From assembly GCA_029972135.1 (NCBI GenBank), contig CP124755.1, positions 682,001 to 746,000 on the forward strand: DNA of 64,000 nt, written 5' to 3'. Positions 36,781 through 45,428 of the stretch are shown piece by piece. The notes below the pieces were generated by a model, which was not told the origin of the DNA, ran no database searches, and was given only the letters and a program-made list of their open reading frames with translations. A program made the position numbers and the translations under genes. How positions within the stretch are numbered: the stretch's first letter is position 1; every line of letters begins with the position of its first letter. The DNA is from Candidatus Thiocaldithrix dubininis (lineage in GTDB: Bacteria > Pseudomonadota > Gammaproteobacteria > Thiotrichales > Thiotrichaceae).

Positions 36781-39081
36781 ATGTTTCATATAAATGACTT
36801 CTTAAGAAGTGAAATAAAAAAATGCTTAGTTTTCATATTTAGTCTTCTTTGTTTTTTTACTCTTAATAGCTATGCAGCTAATCAGCGTTTAACTCAACCA
36901 GAACTGCCCGATTTCAGTAAGATTGTTACCACTGATAATCTACAAATAGCTAACCTTAAAGATTCTATTTTATTTTTCAACAATGATGGATTGTGGAAAT
37001 CTGATGGTACTGCGGGTGGCACAGTCGAATTAATAAAAAAATTTGACGTTAATACAAATTTAACGAGTTGGCAGACCTTTAAAGAAACCCCCAATTTTGT
37101 TTATTTTTCGATTAGAAATTACCCAGAATGGGCAATATGGCGCACTGATGGAACATCGACGGGTACGGTTAAAATTTTTGATAAAGAACAAATAGTCTAT
37201 TTCTCATCAACCACGATTGGTGACACTTTATATTTTTTTCATTTCACTAGTGATGGTAATGACGAATTATGGAAGTCCGAGGGAACATTAGAAACTACCC
37301 AATTAGTTGCGAAGCTTTCTAGTTCTGCCCAATTTTTAACAGCAATCGGTAATACTTTATACTTCTCCTGTGCTAATAATGGCAGGGAGGATTTGGAGTT
37401 ATGGACATCGGATGGCACAGCATTAGGCACTAAGTTAGTAAAAGATATTAATGCAGGTACAGCTTCTAGTTATGTACAAAGCATTACTGAATTTAATGGT
37501 AAAGCCTACTTTTTTGCGGATGATGGTATTCATGGTTTAGAACTATGGCAGTCGGATGGAACAGAAGCCGGTACAAACTTAGTTATAGATATTAATAAAA
37601 AAGCTGATAGTAGTATTTTAAGTTATATTGATAAAAACTTTTCAACAGTGGGTACATCAGCCACGCTGAAAGTGAGTAACAATAATCTCTATTTTTTTGC
37701 GGATGATGGTATTCATGGCTATGAATTATGGAAATCAGATGGCACAGAAGCAGGCACGAGTTTAGTAAAAGATATTGTGCCCGGTTCGGCTAGTGCTTTT
37801 TCACATCATAATACGACTAACCCTTATTCACATGCCCCCATTCTGGCAACGCTTAATGGCTTGTTATATTTTTCCGCCTATAATCCTGCTAATTATAATA
37901 ATACCTTGAATGGTCTTAATAATGTCAGTTATTTATGGAAAACGGACGGTACAGAGCAAGGCACAACATTAGTCAATCCAAATTCCCAAAGTATACAAAG
38001 GCCTTTATATCTAACAACAGTGCAAGATAAATTATTGTTTTTCTCTGACGGTACCATGCTATCAACTCCAGCCAAAAGTCAATTTTGGTATTCCGATGGT
38101 AGTGAAAGTGGGACTCAGCCTCTGAATGAAATATGTGCTAATAATTGTCAGAATAGCGGCTGGCTAGCATTTGCATCTAAGCCAATTTATATATTTAAAA
38201 ATAAAGCATATATTTTTAGTAATTCACCAACGGTTTCCTATTATAATTTATGGGTTTACGATCCTACGGATAACTCAGTAAAAAGTTTAGTAACCCTACC
38301 TACTAATAACCCAACAAATAAAACATTATTAAACGTTAGTGCTTTTTTACAAGGTGCTTACGATGCGAGTACCGGTCTAATGCGCGATGATTTACGCCAA
38401 CAAGCCTATCTACCTATTGAGTCACCTTATTTTGCACAGACGCAGGTTACAGAGGAATTAAATCCGGCTTTATTAGCACGTAGTGATGATACTGCTCCAG
38501 TGGATTGGGTTTTAATTGAATTACGGGATAAAACTGATAAAACCAAGATAGTAGCGACTAAATCTGCATTAATTCAACGCAATGGGCAAGTAATTGACCC
38601 ACAAACGGGTAGTCAAACCCTCTCTTGGGATACTGTGGCAGCGGGTGATTATTTTGTGGCGATTAAACATCGTAACCATTTAGGTATCATGTCAAACAAT
38701 ACGGTTGCCTTAGGCACAAGTGTTGTGACGCTAGATTTCACCAATCCATCGTTAGAAATATTGGGAACGCATAGCCGCTTAATTGTCGGTGATAAAGCAT
38801 TGATGTGGGCAGGCGATAGTAATCAAGATGGGGTATTAATCGCGAATGGTAATAACAGTGATGCCACCACCGTCTTGGGTAATTTATTAATGGATCCCCT
38901 GAATACCGACTTCAATAGTAATTATATGTTATCCGGTTATTTTGAGGATGATATTAATATGGATGGCAGTGTTTCCTTTGCCGGACCCAATAATGATATT
39001 ACGCCATTAATTGCTAATATTTTAGTACATCCAGATAATACAGAAACCGCTGGTAATTATATTGTAAAAGGCGGGCTTTAA
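36781..39081 (+). CDS. Secreted ELWxxDGT-repeat protein with dockerin-like end
   Basis: 766 residues with a signal peptide (end near NSYAANQ). Residues about 70-460 carry about eight repeats of the form ELWKSDGTEAGT, each within a roughly 50-residue unit that is probably beta-propeller-like. After about residue 510 comes a second region with VDWVLIELRDKTDKTKIVATKSALIQRNG and AGDYFVAIKHRNHLGIMS. The end has calcium-loop-like segments (GDSNQDGVLIAN, DDINMDGSVSFAG), reminiscent of dockerins. Such proteins are common among surface or secreted proteins of Bacteroidetes. Base composition is visibly more AT-rich than the neighbours. Role unknown, perhaps adhesion. Confidence 0.8.
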   Translation: MFHINDFLRSEIKKCLVFIFSLLCFFTLNSYAANQRLTQPELPDFSKIVTTDNLQIANLKDSILFFNNDGLWKSDGTAGGTVELIKKFDVNTNLTSWQTFKETPNFVYFSIRNYPEWAIWRTDGTSTGTVKIFDKEQIVYFSSTTIGDTLYFFHFTSDGNDELWKSEGTLETTQLVAKLSSSAQFLTAIGNTLYFSCANNGREDLELWTSDGTALGTKLVKDINAGTASSYVQSITEFNGKAYFFADDGIHGLELWQSDGTEAGTNLVIDINKKADSSILSYIDKNFSTVGTSATLKVSNNNLYFFADDGIHGYELWKSDGTEAGTSLVKDIVPGSASAFSHHNTTNPYSHAPILATLNGLLYFSAYNPANYNNTLNGLNNVSYLWKTDGTEQGTTLVNPNSQSIQRPLYLTTVQDKLLFFSDGTMLSTPAKSQFWYSDGSESGTQPLNEICANNCQNSGWLAFASKPIYIFKNKAYIFSNSPTVSYYNLWVYDPTDNSVKSLVTLPTNNPTNKTLLNVSAFLQGAYDASTGLMRDDLRQQAYLPIESPYFAQTQVTEELNPALLARSDDTAPVDWVLIELRDKTDKTKIVATKSALIQRNGQVIDPQTGSQTLSWDTVAAGDYFVAIKHRNHLGIMSNNTVALGTSVVTLDFTNPSLEILGTHSRLIVGDKALMWAGDSNQDGVLIANGNNSDATTVLGNLLMDPLNTDFNSNYMLSGYFEDDINMDGSVSFAGPNNDITPLIANILVHPDNTETAGNYIVKGGL

Positions 39082-39092
39082 ATAAACTAAGC

Positions 39093-39123
39093 AAAGCTAG
39101 TGAGCCACAAACTCACTAGCTTT
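39093..39123. terminator. Bidirectional terminator between the repeat protein and argS
   Basis: Perfect 12-bp stem (39093-39104 with 39112-39123), 7-nt loop, T-run to 39126 on the plus strand. It serves the plus-strand repeat gene and probably also argS, which converges. Confidence 0.82.
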
Positions 39124-39131
39124 TTTATATG

Positions 39132-40850
39132 TTACATACGATCTAAGACATCAATGCCTAATAAATTTAGCCCGGTTTTTAATGTGTCGGCCGTTAATTG
39201 TGCAAGATGTAAACGACTATTCCGGGTGGGTGCGGCTACATTTTCTTTGAGAATAGGACAGTGTTCATAAAATGTCATAAAGTTACCGGCTAATTCATAA
39301 AGATACGTACTTAAATGATTAGGTAAGCCTTCTTTAGCTACAGAATCAACCGCTTCGGTAAATTGCAGTAGTTTAATAGCTAAATTGCGTTCGGCATTTT
39401 CACTAAGCGTAATTTCCGCGTTAGCAACATCAATATCACCTGCCTTGCGAAAAATACTTTGAATACGAGCATAGGCATATTGCAAATAAGGTGCAGTATT
39501 GCCTTCGAGGCTGAGCATATTATCCCAATTGAAAATATAATCAGAGACCCGATTTTTTGATAAGTCTGCGTATTTAACTGCACCCACTCCCACTACATTG
39601 GCGATTTGTTGGCGTTCGCTTTCCGCCAAATCGGGATTTTTTTCACTGACGACTTTATAAACACGCTCTTTCGCTTCGGTTAAGACGTCAATTAATTTAA
39701 CAGTGCCACCCGAACGAGTTTTAAACGGTTTATTATCTTCACCTAGCATATTACCAAACGGCATATGTTCTAATGATAAAGCGGGTTTTACAAAGCCTGC
39801 TTGTCGAGCCAAACTAAAAACTTGTTGGAAATGTAGCGCTTGGCGGGCATCGGTAAAATATAATATCCGATCTGCATTTAAGACTTGGCTACGATAACGT
39901 AACGCCGCTAAATCAGTCGTCGCATATAAATAACCACCATCGGATTTTTGCACAATAATCGGAGTAATTGAGCCATCTTTAGTTTTAAATGTTTCTAAGA
40001 AAACGCATTGTGCGCCATTATCTTCGACTAATAATTGTTGATCTTTTAGGTTTTGTACAATAGCCGCTAAATCATCATTATAGGAGCTTTCGGCTTTAAC
40101 ATCGGCGCGAGTTAATTGTACGCCCAGTTCTTTATAAAGCGCTTCACAATGATTCAACGAAATATCAATGAATTGCTGCCATAATTGGCGACACGCTGCA
40201 TCACCCGATTGCAGTTTAACCACATAATCGCGTGCTAAATCCGCAAAGCCTGCTTCTGTATCAAAGCGTTTTTTGGCTTCACGATAGAAACTTTCTAAAT
40301 CTGCCAATTGCATTGCCCACGCATTATCGTGTGCTTGTAGGCTAACCATGTGGGCAATTAACATACCAAATTGCGTGCCCCAGTCGCCGACGTGGTTTTG
40401 CCGAATGACGTGATGCCCTTGATAGGCGAGTACCCGTGCCACTGCATCGCCAATAATGGTGGAACGTAAGTGACCAACGTGCATTTCTTTGGCTAGATTA
40501 GGCCCTGAATAATCCACCACAATCGTTTGCGGTTGTGGGTTTGCTTCAGCGGTATTCTGAACAAGCTGTTGAGCTAACCATTGGCTATTTAGATGAATAT
40601 TGATAAAACCCGGACCTGCTACTTCCAGTTTATCGGCTATATCACTCAAATCGACATGGGCTATTAAACGACTGGCTAATTCTCGCGGGTTGGTTTGCAA
40701 CTGTTTGGCGACTGCCATTACGCCATTGGCTTGGTAATCACCGAATTCAGGGCGGGCAGAGGGTTTTACAATGGCTGATGCGCTGGAAGCTGCGCCTAAT
40801 TGATGCAAAGCGGTGGTTAAACGGTCATCAAGCAGTTGGCGGATATTCAT
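39132..40850 (-). CDS. argS: Arginyl-tRNA synthetase
   Basis: Charges tRNA-Arg; class I synthetase, 572 residues. N-terminal Add1 domain, then the HIGH-type motif as KEMHVGHLRSTIIGD, FKTRSGGTVKLIDVL in place of KMSKS, and a DALR anticodon domain at the end. The family start MNIRQLL is at 40850; an upstream TTG at 40871 is unlikely. No distinct Shine-Dalgarno sequence is visible. Confidence 0.95.
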   Translation of the reverse strand: MNIRQLLDDRLTTALHQLGAASSASAIVKPSARPEFGDYQANGVMAVAKQLQTNPRELASRLIAHVDLSDIADKLEVAGPGFINIHLNSQWLAQQLVQNTAEANPQPQTIVVDYSGPNLAKEMHVGHLRSTIIGDAVARVLAYQGHHVIRQNHVGDWGTQFGMLIAHMVSLQAHDNAWAMQLADLESFYREAKKRFDTEAGFADLARDYVVKLQSGDAACRQLWQQFIDISLNHCEALYKELGVQLTRADVKAESSYNDDLAAIVQNLKDQQLLVEDNGAQCVFLETFKTKDGSITPIIVQKSDGGYLYATTDLAALRYRSQVLNADRILYFTDARQALHFQQVFSLARQAGFVKPALSLEHMPFGNMLGEDNKPFKTRSGGTVKLIDVLTEAKERVYKVVSEKNPDLAESERQQIANVVGVGAVKYADLSKNRVSDYIFNWDNMLSLEGNTAPYLQYAYARIQSIFRKAGDIDVANAEITLSENAERNLAIKLLQFTEAVDSVAKEGLPNHLSTYLYELAGNFMTFYEHCPILKENVAAPTRNSRLHLAQLTADTLKTGLNLLGIDVLDRM

Positions 40851-40990
40851 ACACTGGTCGTTGTCAAACAAAAGGGGGATTCTATGCGGCTTATTGGTCG
40901 GATGCTACTGTTAGGCGAAGTTTAATAAATGGTAATTTCGCTGGTACAATTTTCTTTGAAATTTGAGCCTCGCTATTTATAAAATGAGGT

Positions 40991-41011
40991 AATGAGAGTT
41001 TCGCTCTCATT
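40991..41011. other. Hairpin between divergent argS and tfpZ-like genes
   Basis: AATGAGAG/CTCTCATT 8-bp stem with a TTTCG loop, 56 nt before the TfpZ-like ATG. Since both genes point away, it is not a terminator for either. It may be in a 5' leader; role unknown. Confidence 0.35.
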
Positions 41012-41066
41012 TGGTAAATAACAGATCGTTTATTAATCAATAATAAAAATTCTTTGAGGATTGCTT

Positions 41067-41816
41067 ATGTTTAAAGAAAAACTACAAGCGGCATCGATCC
41101 ACTTTGCAGGCAGCATATTTGTGGTGGGTTGTTTTGTGCTTTACGCCTTATTCATCTGGTATCCAACGCCGTTTCTAAGCATTTCTGGCTTATTAAGTAT
41201 TATTCTAATCTTAGTGACTGTAGATTTAATTCTAGGGCCTATTTTGACCTTTTTCTTATATAAAAAAGGCAAGCGCGGCTTGAAGTTTGATTTAGCGGCA
41301 GTGATTTTGGTGCAACTGGCAGCATTAGGTTACGGTATGTATACCGTGTATCAAGGGCATCCGGTGTATGTGGCGTATGCGGCGGATCGTTTTACCTTAG
41401 TAACGGCGCAGGATGCAAAAACGGAATTGGCTAAATTACCTGAATATCAAGTCTCTAAGTTATGGAAGCCTGTGTTTGCCTATGCACAAATGCCGAATGA
41501 TGCTAAAGAAGCGCAACAAGTCTTATTTGATGCATTGGGGGGTAAAGGTGATATTGATCAGTTGCCACAATATTATGTGGATTTTCAGAGTAACTTAACT
41601 AAGCTACTGAATAATAAAAATATACCCTATGAGAAATTAGTCTCAAATAAAGAATATAAAACGATTGTTACAGCGTTAGTAGCGAAAACCCAAGAAAAAC
41701 CAGAGCAATTAGCCTTTATTCCTTTATTGGGTAAAGAAAAAGATGTGGTATGGGTCTGGGATAAAGCTAAACAAGCGCCTATTTCAGTATTAGATATTAA
41801 TCCTTGGAAAATTTAA
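41067..41816 (+). CDS. TfpZ-family type IV pilin accessory protein (putative)
   Basis: 249 residues. Three hydrophobic segments at about 15-35, 40-65 and 78-97 include FVVGCFVLYALFIWYP and LVTVDLILGPILTFFLYKKGKRGLKFDL, hallmark stretches of TfpZ/FimB accessory proteins. A C-terminal periplasmic-like domain follows. These inner-membrane proteins modulate assembly of particular type IV pilins and usually sit beside a pilin gene; none is present here. GAGGA is 6 nt before the ATG at 41067. Confidence 0.8.
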   Translation: MFKEKLQAASIHFAGSIFVVGCFVLYALFIWYPTPFLSISGLLSIILILVTVDLILGPILTFFLYKKGKRGLKFDLAAVILVQLAALGYGMYTVYQGHPVYVAYAADRFTLVTAQDAKTELAKLPEYQVSKLWKPVFAYAQMPNDAKEAQQVLFDALGGKGDIDQLPQYYVDFQSNLTKLLNNKNIPYEKLVSNKEYKTIVTALVAKTQEKPEQLAFIPLLGKEKDVVWVWDKAKQAPISVLDINPWKI

Positions 41817-41837
41817 TCTCATTCTTTTTAGGCAATA

Positions 41838-41864
41838 AAAAAGGGGCCGATAAAGCCCCTTTTT
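41838..41864. terminator. Bidirectional terminator
   Basis: AAAAAGGGGC pairs with GCCCCTTTTT; 7-nt loop. T-run on both strands. It separates the TfpZ-like gene from the convergent GEVED/DUF11 gene. Confidence 0.82.
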
Positions 41865-41881
41865 CGTTAACTAGTTTTTAA

Positions 41882-43384
41882 TTAGTTAACTTTAGCGGTA
41901 ATTTTAATAGTTTTATTTGCACCTGCTGCTAAGTCGCCTACTGTCCAAGCCCCGGTTTGCGGGTTGTAAGCAGAACCACTGTTATCACTAACATAGACTA
42001 AACCAGTTGGCAGTAGATCATTGACCGCTACGCCAGTTGCCATGTCTTTGCCTTCATTGGTAACCGTTAACACGTATACTACTTCATCGCCGTGACGTGA
42101 GGTAGTAACAGGTGCGCCCGTGTTGTCTTCAATAGATTTTGCCAATTTGACATCAACGGCTGGGTCAATGGTGATTTCAGCAATATCATGGTCATCTTCG
42201 TCTTCTGTACCGCCTTTGCCGTTGACTTCATCATCCACAACTTTGGGTTCATTGCCTACATTAGCATCTGGCGTTGAGTCGACATCTGTACCCCCTTTAG
42301 CGGATGAAATTTCAGCCGTGTTGGTTACTTTGCCTGCTACCGCAGTCGCTTTAACTTGTAAGGTAATTGTAATGGTTTGCGTTGTGCCTTTAGCAACCGT
42401 TGCTAACGGTGTAGTTAAGGTTGCAGTACCATCTTTGTTGTCTGTCCAGTTAGTATCAGCGACCGTCATATCACTTGGAATATAATCAGTGACGACAACA
42501 TCAGTAGCGTCTACGTTGCCTTGGTTAATGACCTCAATCGTGTATTTAACCGTATCGCCTGCTTTAATTTTGGCTGGTGTAGCAGTGGTATCAACCCGTT
42601 TACGTAAGGCTAAGTCGAATATGGGGTTAGCGGTAATAGTAACGTTGTAATCTTCTACCTCACCATCGGTTAATGAACCGTTGGCTTTGCTGGCATCAAT
42701 TAAATCTGAGCTTAAACGGCAACGGGCATAAGTGCTGCCTTTAGTATCCACACTTGCTGTAGCGGGTACGCTTGGCATAGTAACTTTAACCAGACCACCA
42801 CTCATACCTTTTGGTACAGATGCACCACCGTATTCAGAACCATCGGTGGCAAATTTTCCGTCTTTATTATAGTCAATCCAGCAGCCAATAAAGCTATCTT
42901 TGGTTGTGGTATTGGTAACGGTCACATTTAGTTCAAGCGCAGAACCGTCTACAAGACTTGGCATATTAACGCCATCTTCGTCTGTGCCATCACCATCTGC
43001 ATTGTCACTTGCTTGCCCGTCTAGTTCATCATCAATGCTTGTGCCTAACATTAAGCCGCTGATAATTTCATGACGTGCTGCCGTTGTACCGTTTGTACCA
43101 TAAGATATGGGAGCATCACCGAAATCGTAAACGCTGGTAATATCTAACTTTGCACATGCTTCATCATCTTCATTCCCGGGAGGGGTTTGAGCCAGCGCGT
43201 CAATAATGGCTTGATCGTTAGGTTGGTTACCCGGGGTTGAGTCAATATCTTTCTCGTTAGTAGTACTAACTTGAGCGCAGTTGGTGACTGAACCGGCCGC
43301 CCACGTTGGCGTTGTTGCGGTTAAAACGCCGACCGCGCACATAGTTAGAAATAAGGTTTTAGCCCCTGTCATCTTGTTTCTCAT
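41882..43384 (-). CDS. Exported GEVED/DUF11 surface protein, copy 1
   Basis: 500 residues with a signal peptide (end near PTWAAGS). After the signal comes a family-specific segment (TNCAQVSTTNEKDIDSTP ... NEDDEAC). A GEVED domain follows at about 88-255 (YDFGDAPISYG ... SLTDGEVEDYNVTI), then two DUF11 domains (about 260-375 and 410-500). The start could instead be the second Met. Paralogous along its whole length with the next gene upstream, and its N-terminus recurs in the gene at 62.3 kb. Probably a cell-surface or matrix protein with calcium-rich Asp loops; no anchor motif is seen. Confidence 0.83.
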   Translation of the reverse strand: MRNKMTGAKTLFLTMCAVGVLTATTPTWAAGSVTNCAQVSTTNEKDIDSTPGNQPNDQAIIDALAQTPPGNEDDEACAKLDITSVYDFGDAPISYGTNGTTAARHEIISGLMLGTSIDDELDGQASDNADGDGTDEDGVNMPSLVDGSALELNVTVTNTTTKDSFIGCWIDYNKDGKFATDGSEYGGASVPKGMSGGLVKVTMPSVPATASVDTKGSTYARCRLSSDLIDASKANGSLTDGEVEDYNVTITANPIFDLALRKRVDTTATPAKIKAGDTVKYTIEVINQGNVDATDVVVTDYIPSDMTVADTNWTDNKDGTATLTTPLATVAKGTTQTITITLQVKATAVAGKVTNTAEISSAKGGTDVDSTPDANVGNEPKVVDDEVNGKGGTEDEDDHDIAEITIDPAVDVKLAKSIEDNTGAPVTTSRHGDEVVYVLTVTNEGKDMATGVAVNDLLPTGLVYVSDNSGSAYNPQTGAWTVGDLAAGANKTIKITAKVN

Positions 43385-43564
43385 TAAGAATGTGCCTCTA
43401 TAGTTATTATAAATGGATGAGTTTTTATTTTAATTAATAGGTACAGCGAATATTCAGCCACACTGGCTAACTTGCTAGCAAGAGTTTAACGGGGGAAACA
43501 TTGCTGTTGGCTGAAATTGCAATATTAATTGAAACCGTTTTATAAAAAAGCGATTTAAAATAAA

Positions 43565-43590
43565 AAAGGGAGAAGCGTACTTCTCCCTTT
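43565..43590 (-). terminator. Terminator after copy 2 of the GEVED/DUF11 genes
   Basis: 11-bp stem AAAGGGAGAAG/CTTCTCCCTTT with a 4-nt loop. On the minus strand it is followed by TTTTATTTTA. It separates the two tandem paralogs, so each is its own transcript. Confidence 0.78.
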
Positions 43591-43611
43591 AAATTACAAG
43601 GTTTGACTTTA

Positions 43612-45111
43612 TTATTTTACGGTCGCAGTAATTTTAAGAGCTTTACTGTCTCCAGCTGCCAAACTACCAACATTCCACGCGCCAGTTGTACTGTTATAAG
43701 CACCACCGCCCGTATCAGAAACATAGGTTAAGCTACTAGGTAAAATATCATTAATCGTTATATTGGTCGCTGGATCAACCCCTTTATTCGTAGCGGTTAA
43801 TACATACACAATAGTGCCACCGTGTTGTGTGGCAGTTAAAGCAACGCCCGCGCTATCTTCTGCGGTTTTTGTTAGTTCGATATCAACCGTTGGCAAGACT
43901 GTAATAGCTTCAATATCATGGTCGTCTTCATCACTACCAGAGTTGTCGATAACATCATTAACGACATTATCAGTGTTGCTAGTGTCTGGTGTTGAATCAC
44001 TATCCGTTAACCCAGCCGTTGCAGGGGTAGCTTTGCTAATCTCAGCGTTATTGTTGATAGTGCCTGCAGGTACGGTAGCTGCTAATTTTAAGCTGATTTC
44101 AACAAAGGCGCTGTTAGTTGCGGTTAGGCTGGCGATAGGTGTTTTTAAGGTAGCTGTGCCGTCACCATTATCTGTCCAGTTAGTATCCGCTAAACTCATG
44201 CCTGTTGGAATATAGTCCACCACTTCAATATTACTGGCGTCAACAGTACCTTGGTTGATAACTTCAATGCTGTATTTAACGGTTTCACCGGCTTTTACAG
44301 AATTGACCTGACCACTGGCTAATGTCTTCTTCAAGGCTAAATCGAATACAGGTTTAGCCGTAAAGGTAACTTTATAATCTTCTACCTCACCATCTGTTAA
44401 GGACCCTTTCATATTGGTAGCAGTAATGGCATCAGTACTTAAACGGCAGCGAGCATAAGATGCCCCATTGGTTGTTTTACTAGCATCTGCAGGCACGGTA
44501 GGCATTACGACATTAATCGCAGCATTCGATGAACCAGCCGGAACACTGGCTGTACCGAATTCGCTTGCATCGGCTGCAAATGCGCCATCACCGTTATAAT
44601 CAATCCAGCAACCGATATTGGCTGTTTTAGCAGTAGTATTGGTTGCGATTACACTAATTGTTAATGAATCACCGTCCATTAAAGGCGGAATGGTGACGCC
44701 ATCTTCATCTGTGCCGTCGCCCGTCGCGTCAGCATTAGGTTGACCATCCGCTTCATTATCAACGCTAGCACCTAATTTCAGCCCCGGAATAATTTCATGT
44801 TTTGCACCGTCTGCCGCTGTTTTTGTGCCATACGTATCCGGTGCGTCGCCGAAGTCGAAAATGCTGGTTAAGGTAACCGCAATACAAGCCTCATCGTCTT
44901 CATTGCTAGGCGGTATAGTACCTAAAGCTGTAATAATTGCTTGATCATCTGCTTTATTTGCTGGGGTCGAGTCACTATCCTTCTCACCTGCGGCGGTTAC
45001 TTGTGCACAGTTGGTAATAGTTGTATCTGCCCAGCTTTGATTAGCTGCGAATAATGCCCCCACTGCGCAACAAACCAATAACAAGCTCCGCGCTTTTGTT
45101 ATTTTATTCAT
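43612..45111 (-). CDS. Exported GEVED/DUF11 surface protein, copy 2
   Basis: 499 residues, the same layout as the gene at 41882: signal peptide (end near NQSWADT), TNCAQVTAAGEKDSDSTP ... NEDDEAC segment, GEVED domain ending SLTDGEVEDYKVTF, and two DUF11 domains ending SLAAGDSKALKITATVK. The two copies are clearly homologous from end to end but diverged, so the duplication is not recent. Presumably extracellular; partner proteins unknown. Confidence 0.83.
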   Translation of the reverse strand: MNKITKARSLLLVCCAVGALFAANQSWADTTITNCAQVTAAGEKDSDSTPANKADDQAIITALGTIPPSNEDDEACIAVTLTSIFDFGDAPDTYGTKTAADGAKHEIIPGLKLGASVDNEADGQPNADATGDGTDEDGVTIPPLMDGDSLTISVIATNTTAKTANIGCWIDYNGDGAFAADASEFGTASVPAGSSNAAINVVMPTVPADASKTTNGASYARCRLSTDAITATNMKGSLTDGEVEDYKVTFTAKPVFDLALKKTLASGQVNSVKAGETVKYSIEVINQGTVDASNIEVVDYIPTGMSLADTNWTDNGDGTATLKTPIASLTATNSAFVEISLKLAATVPAGTINNNAEISKATPATAGLTDSDSTPDTSNTDNVVNDVIDNSGSDEDDHDIEAITVLPTVDIELTKTAEDSAGVALTATQHGGTIVYVLTATNKGVDPATNITINDILPSSLTYVSDTGGGAYNSTTGAWNVGSLAAGDSKALKITATVK

Positions 45112-45428
45112 TATAAAATTCCCAATTAGTCATAAATTATTTTTTTGATCGTGAGTGCAAGCAATACCCACGTTTTTACCAGTTTTGCCAAGATGAAAGA
45201 TACGATAAATCACATTAACCGTTACTTGCTCAGTTATAAAATTTAAGCAAAACCTTGCTAAACATTTTGCCATCAACTTGAAAATAGACAAAAACTATCT
45301 CAAGTATTATCGGCTGCTTACTCCCATTCATCCTATGAAAGCAGCATATTGCTTAGCTCAACTCTATTATGAGCGACATAACAACTATGCAAAATGGAAA
45401 TTAACTTAGAATTAATGGGAGTATGGCT
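45112..45428. other. AT-rich intergenic region between divergent surface-protein genes
   Basis: 317 nt separating copy 2 of the GEVED/DUF11 genes (minus) from the transglutaminase-like gene (plus). It must contain both promoters. I could not find a well-spaced -35/-10 pair, an RNA gene or a repeat. Only GGGAG at 45418-45421, the ribosome binding site for the plus gene, is clear. Confidence 0.5.

Noticed and set aside
42120..44215. Plus-strand frames opposite the two GEVED/DUF11 genes
   Set aside because: Both genes give similar Val/Ser-rich shadows because they are paralogs; the sense strand has signal peptides and domains.
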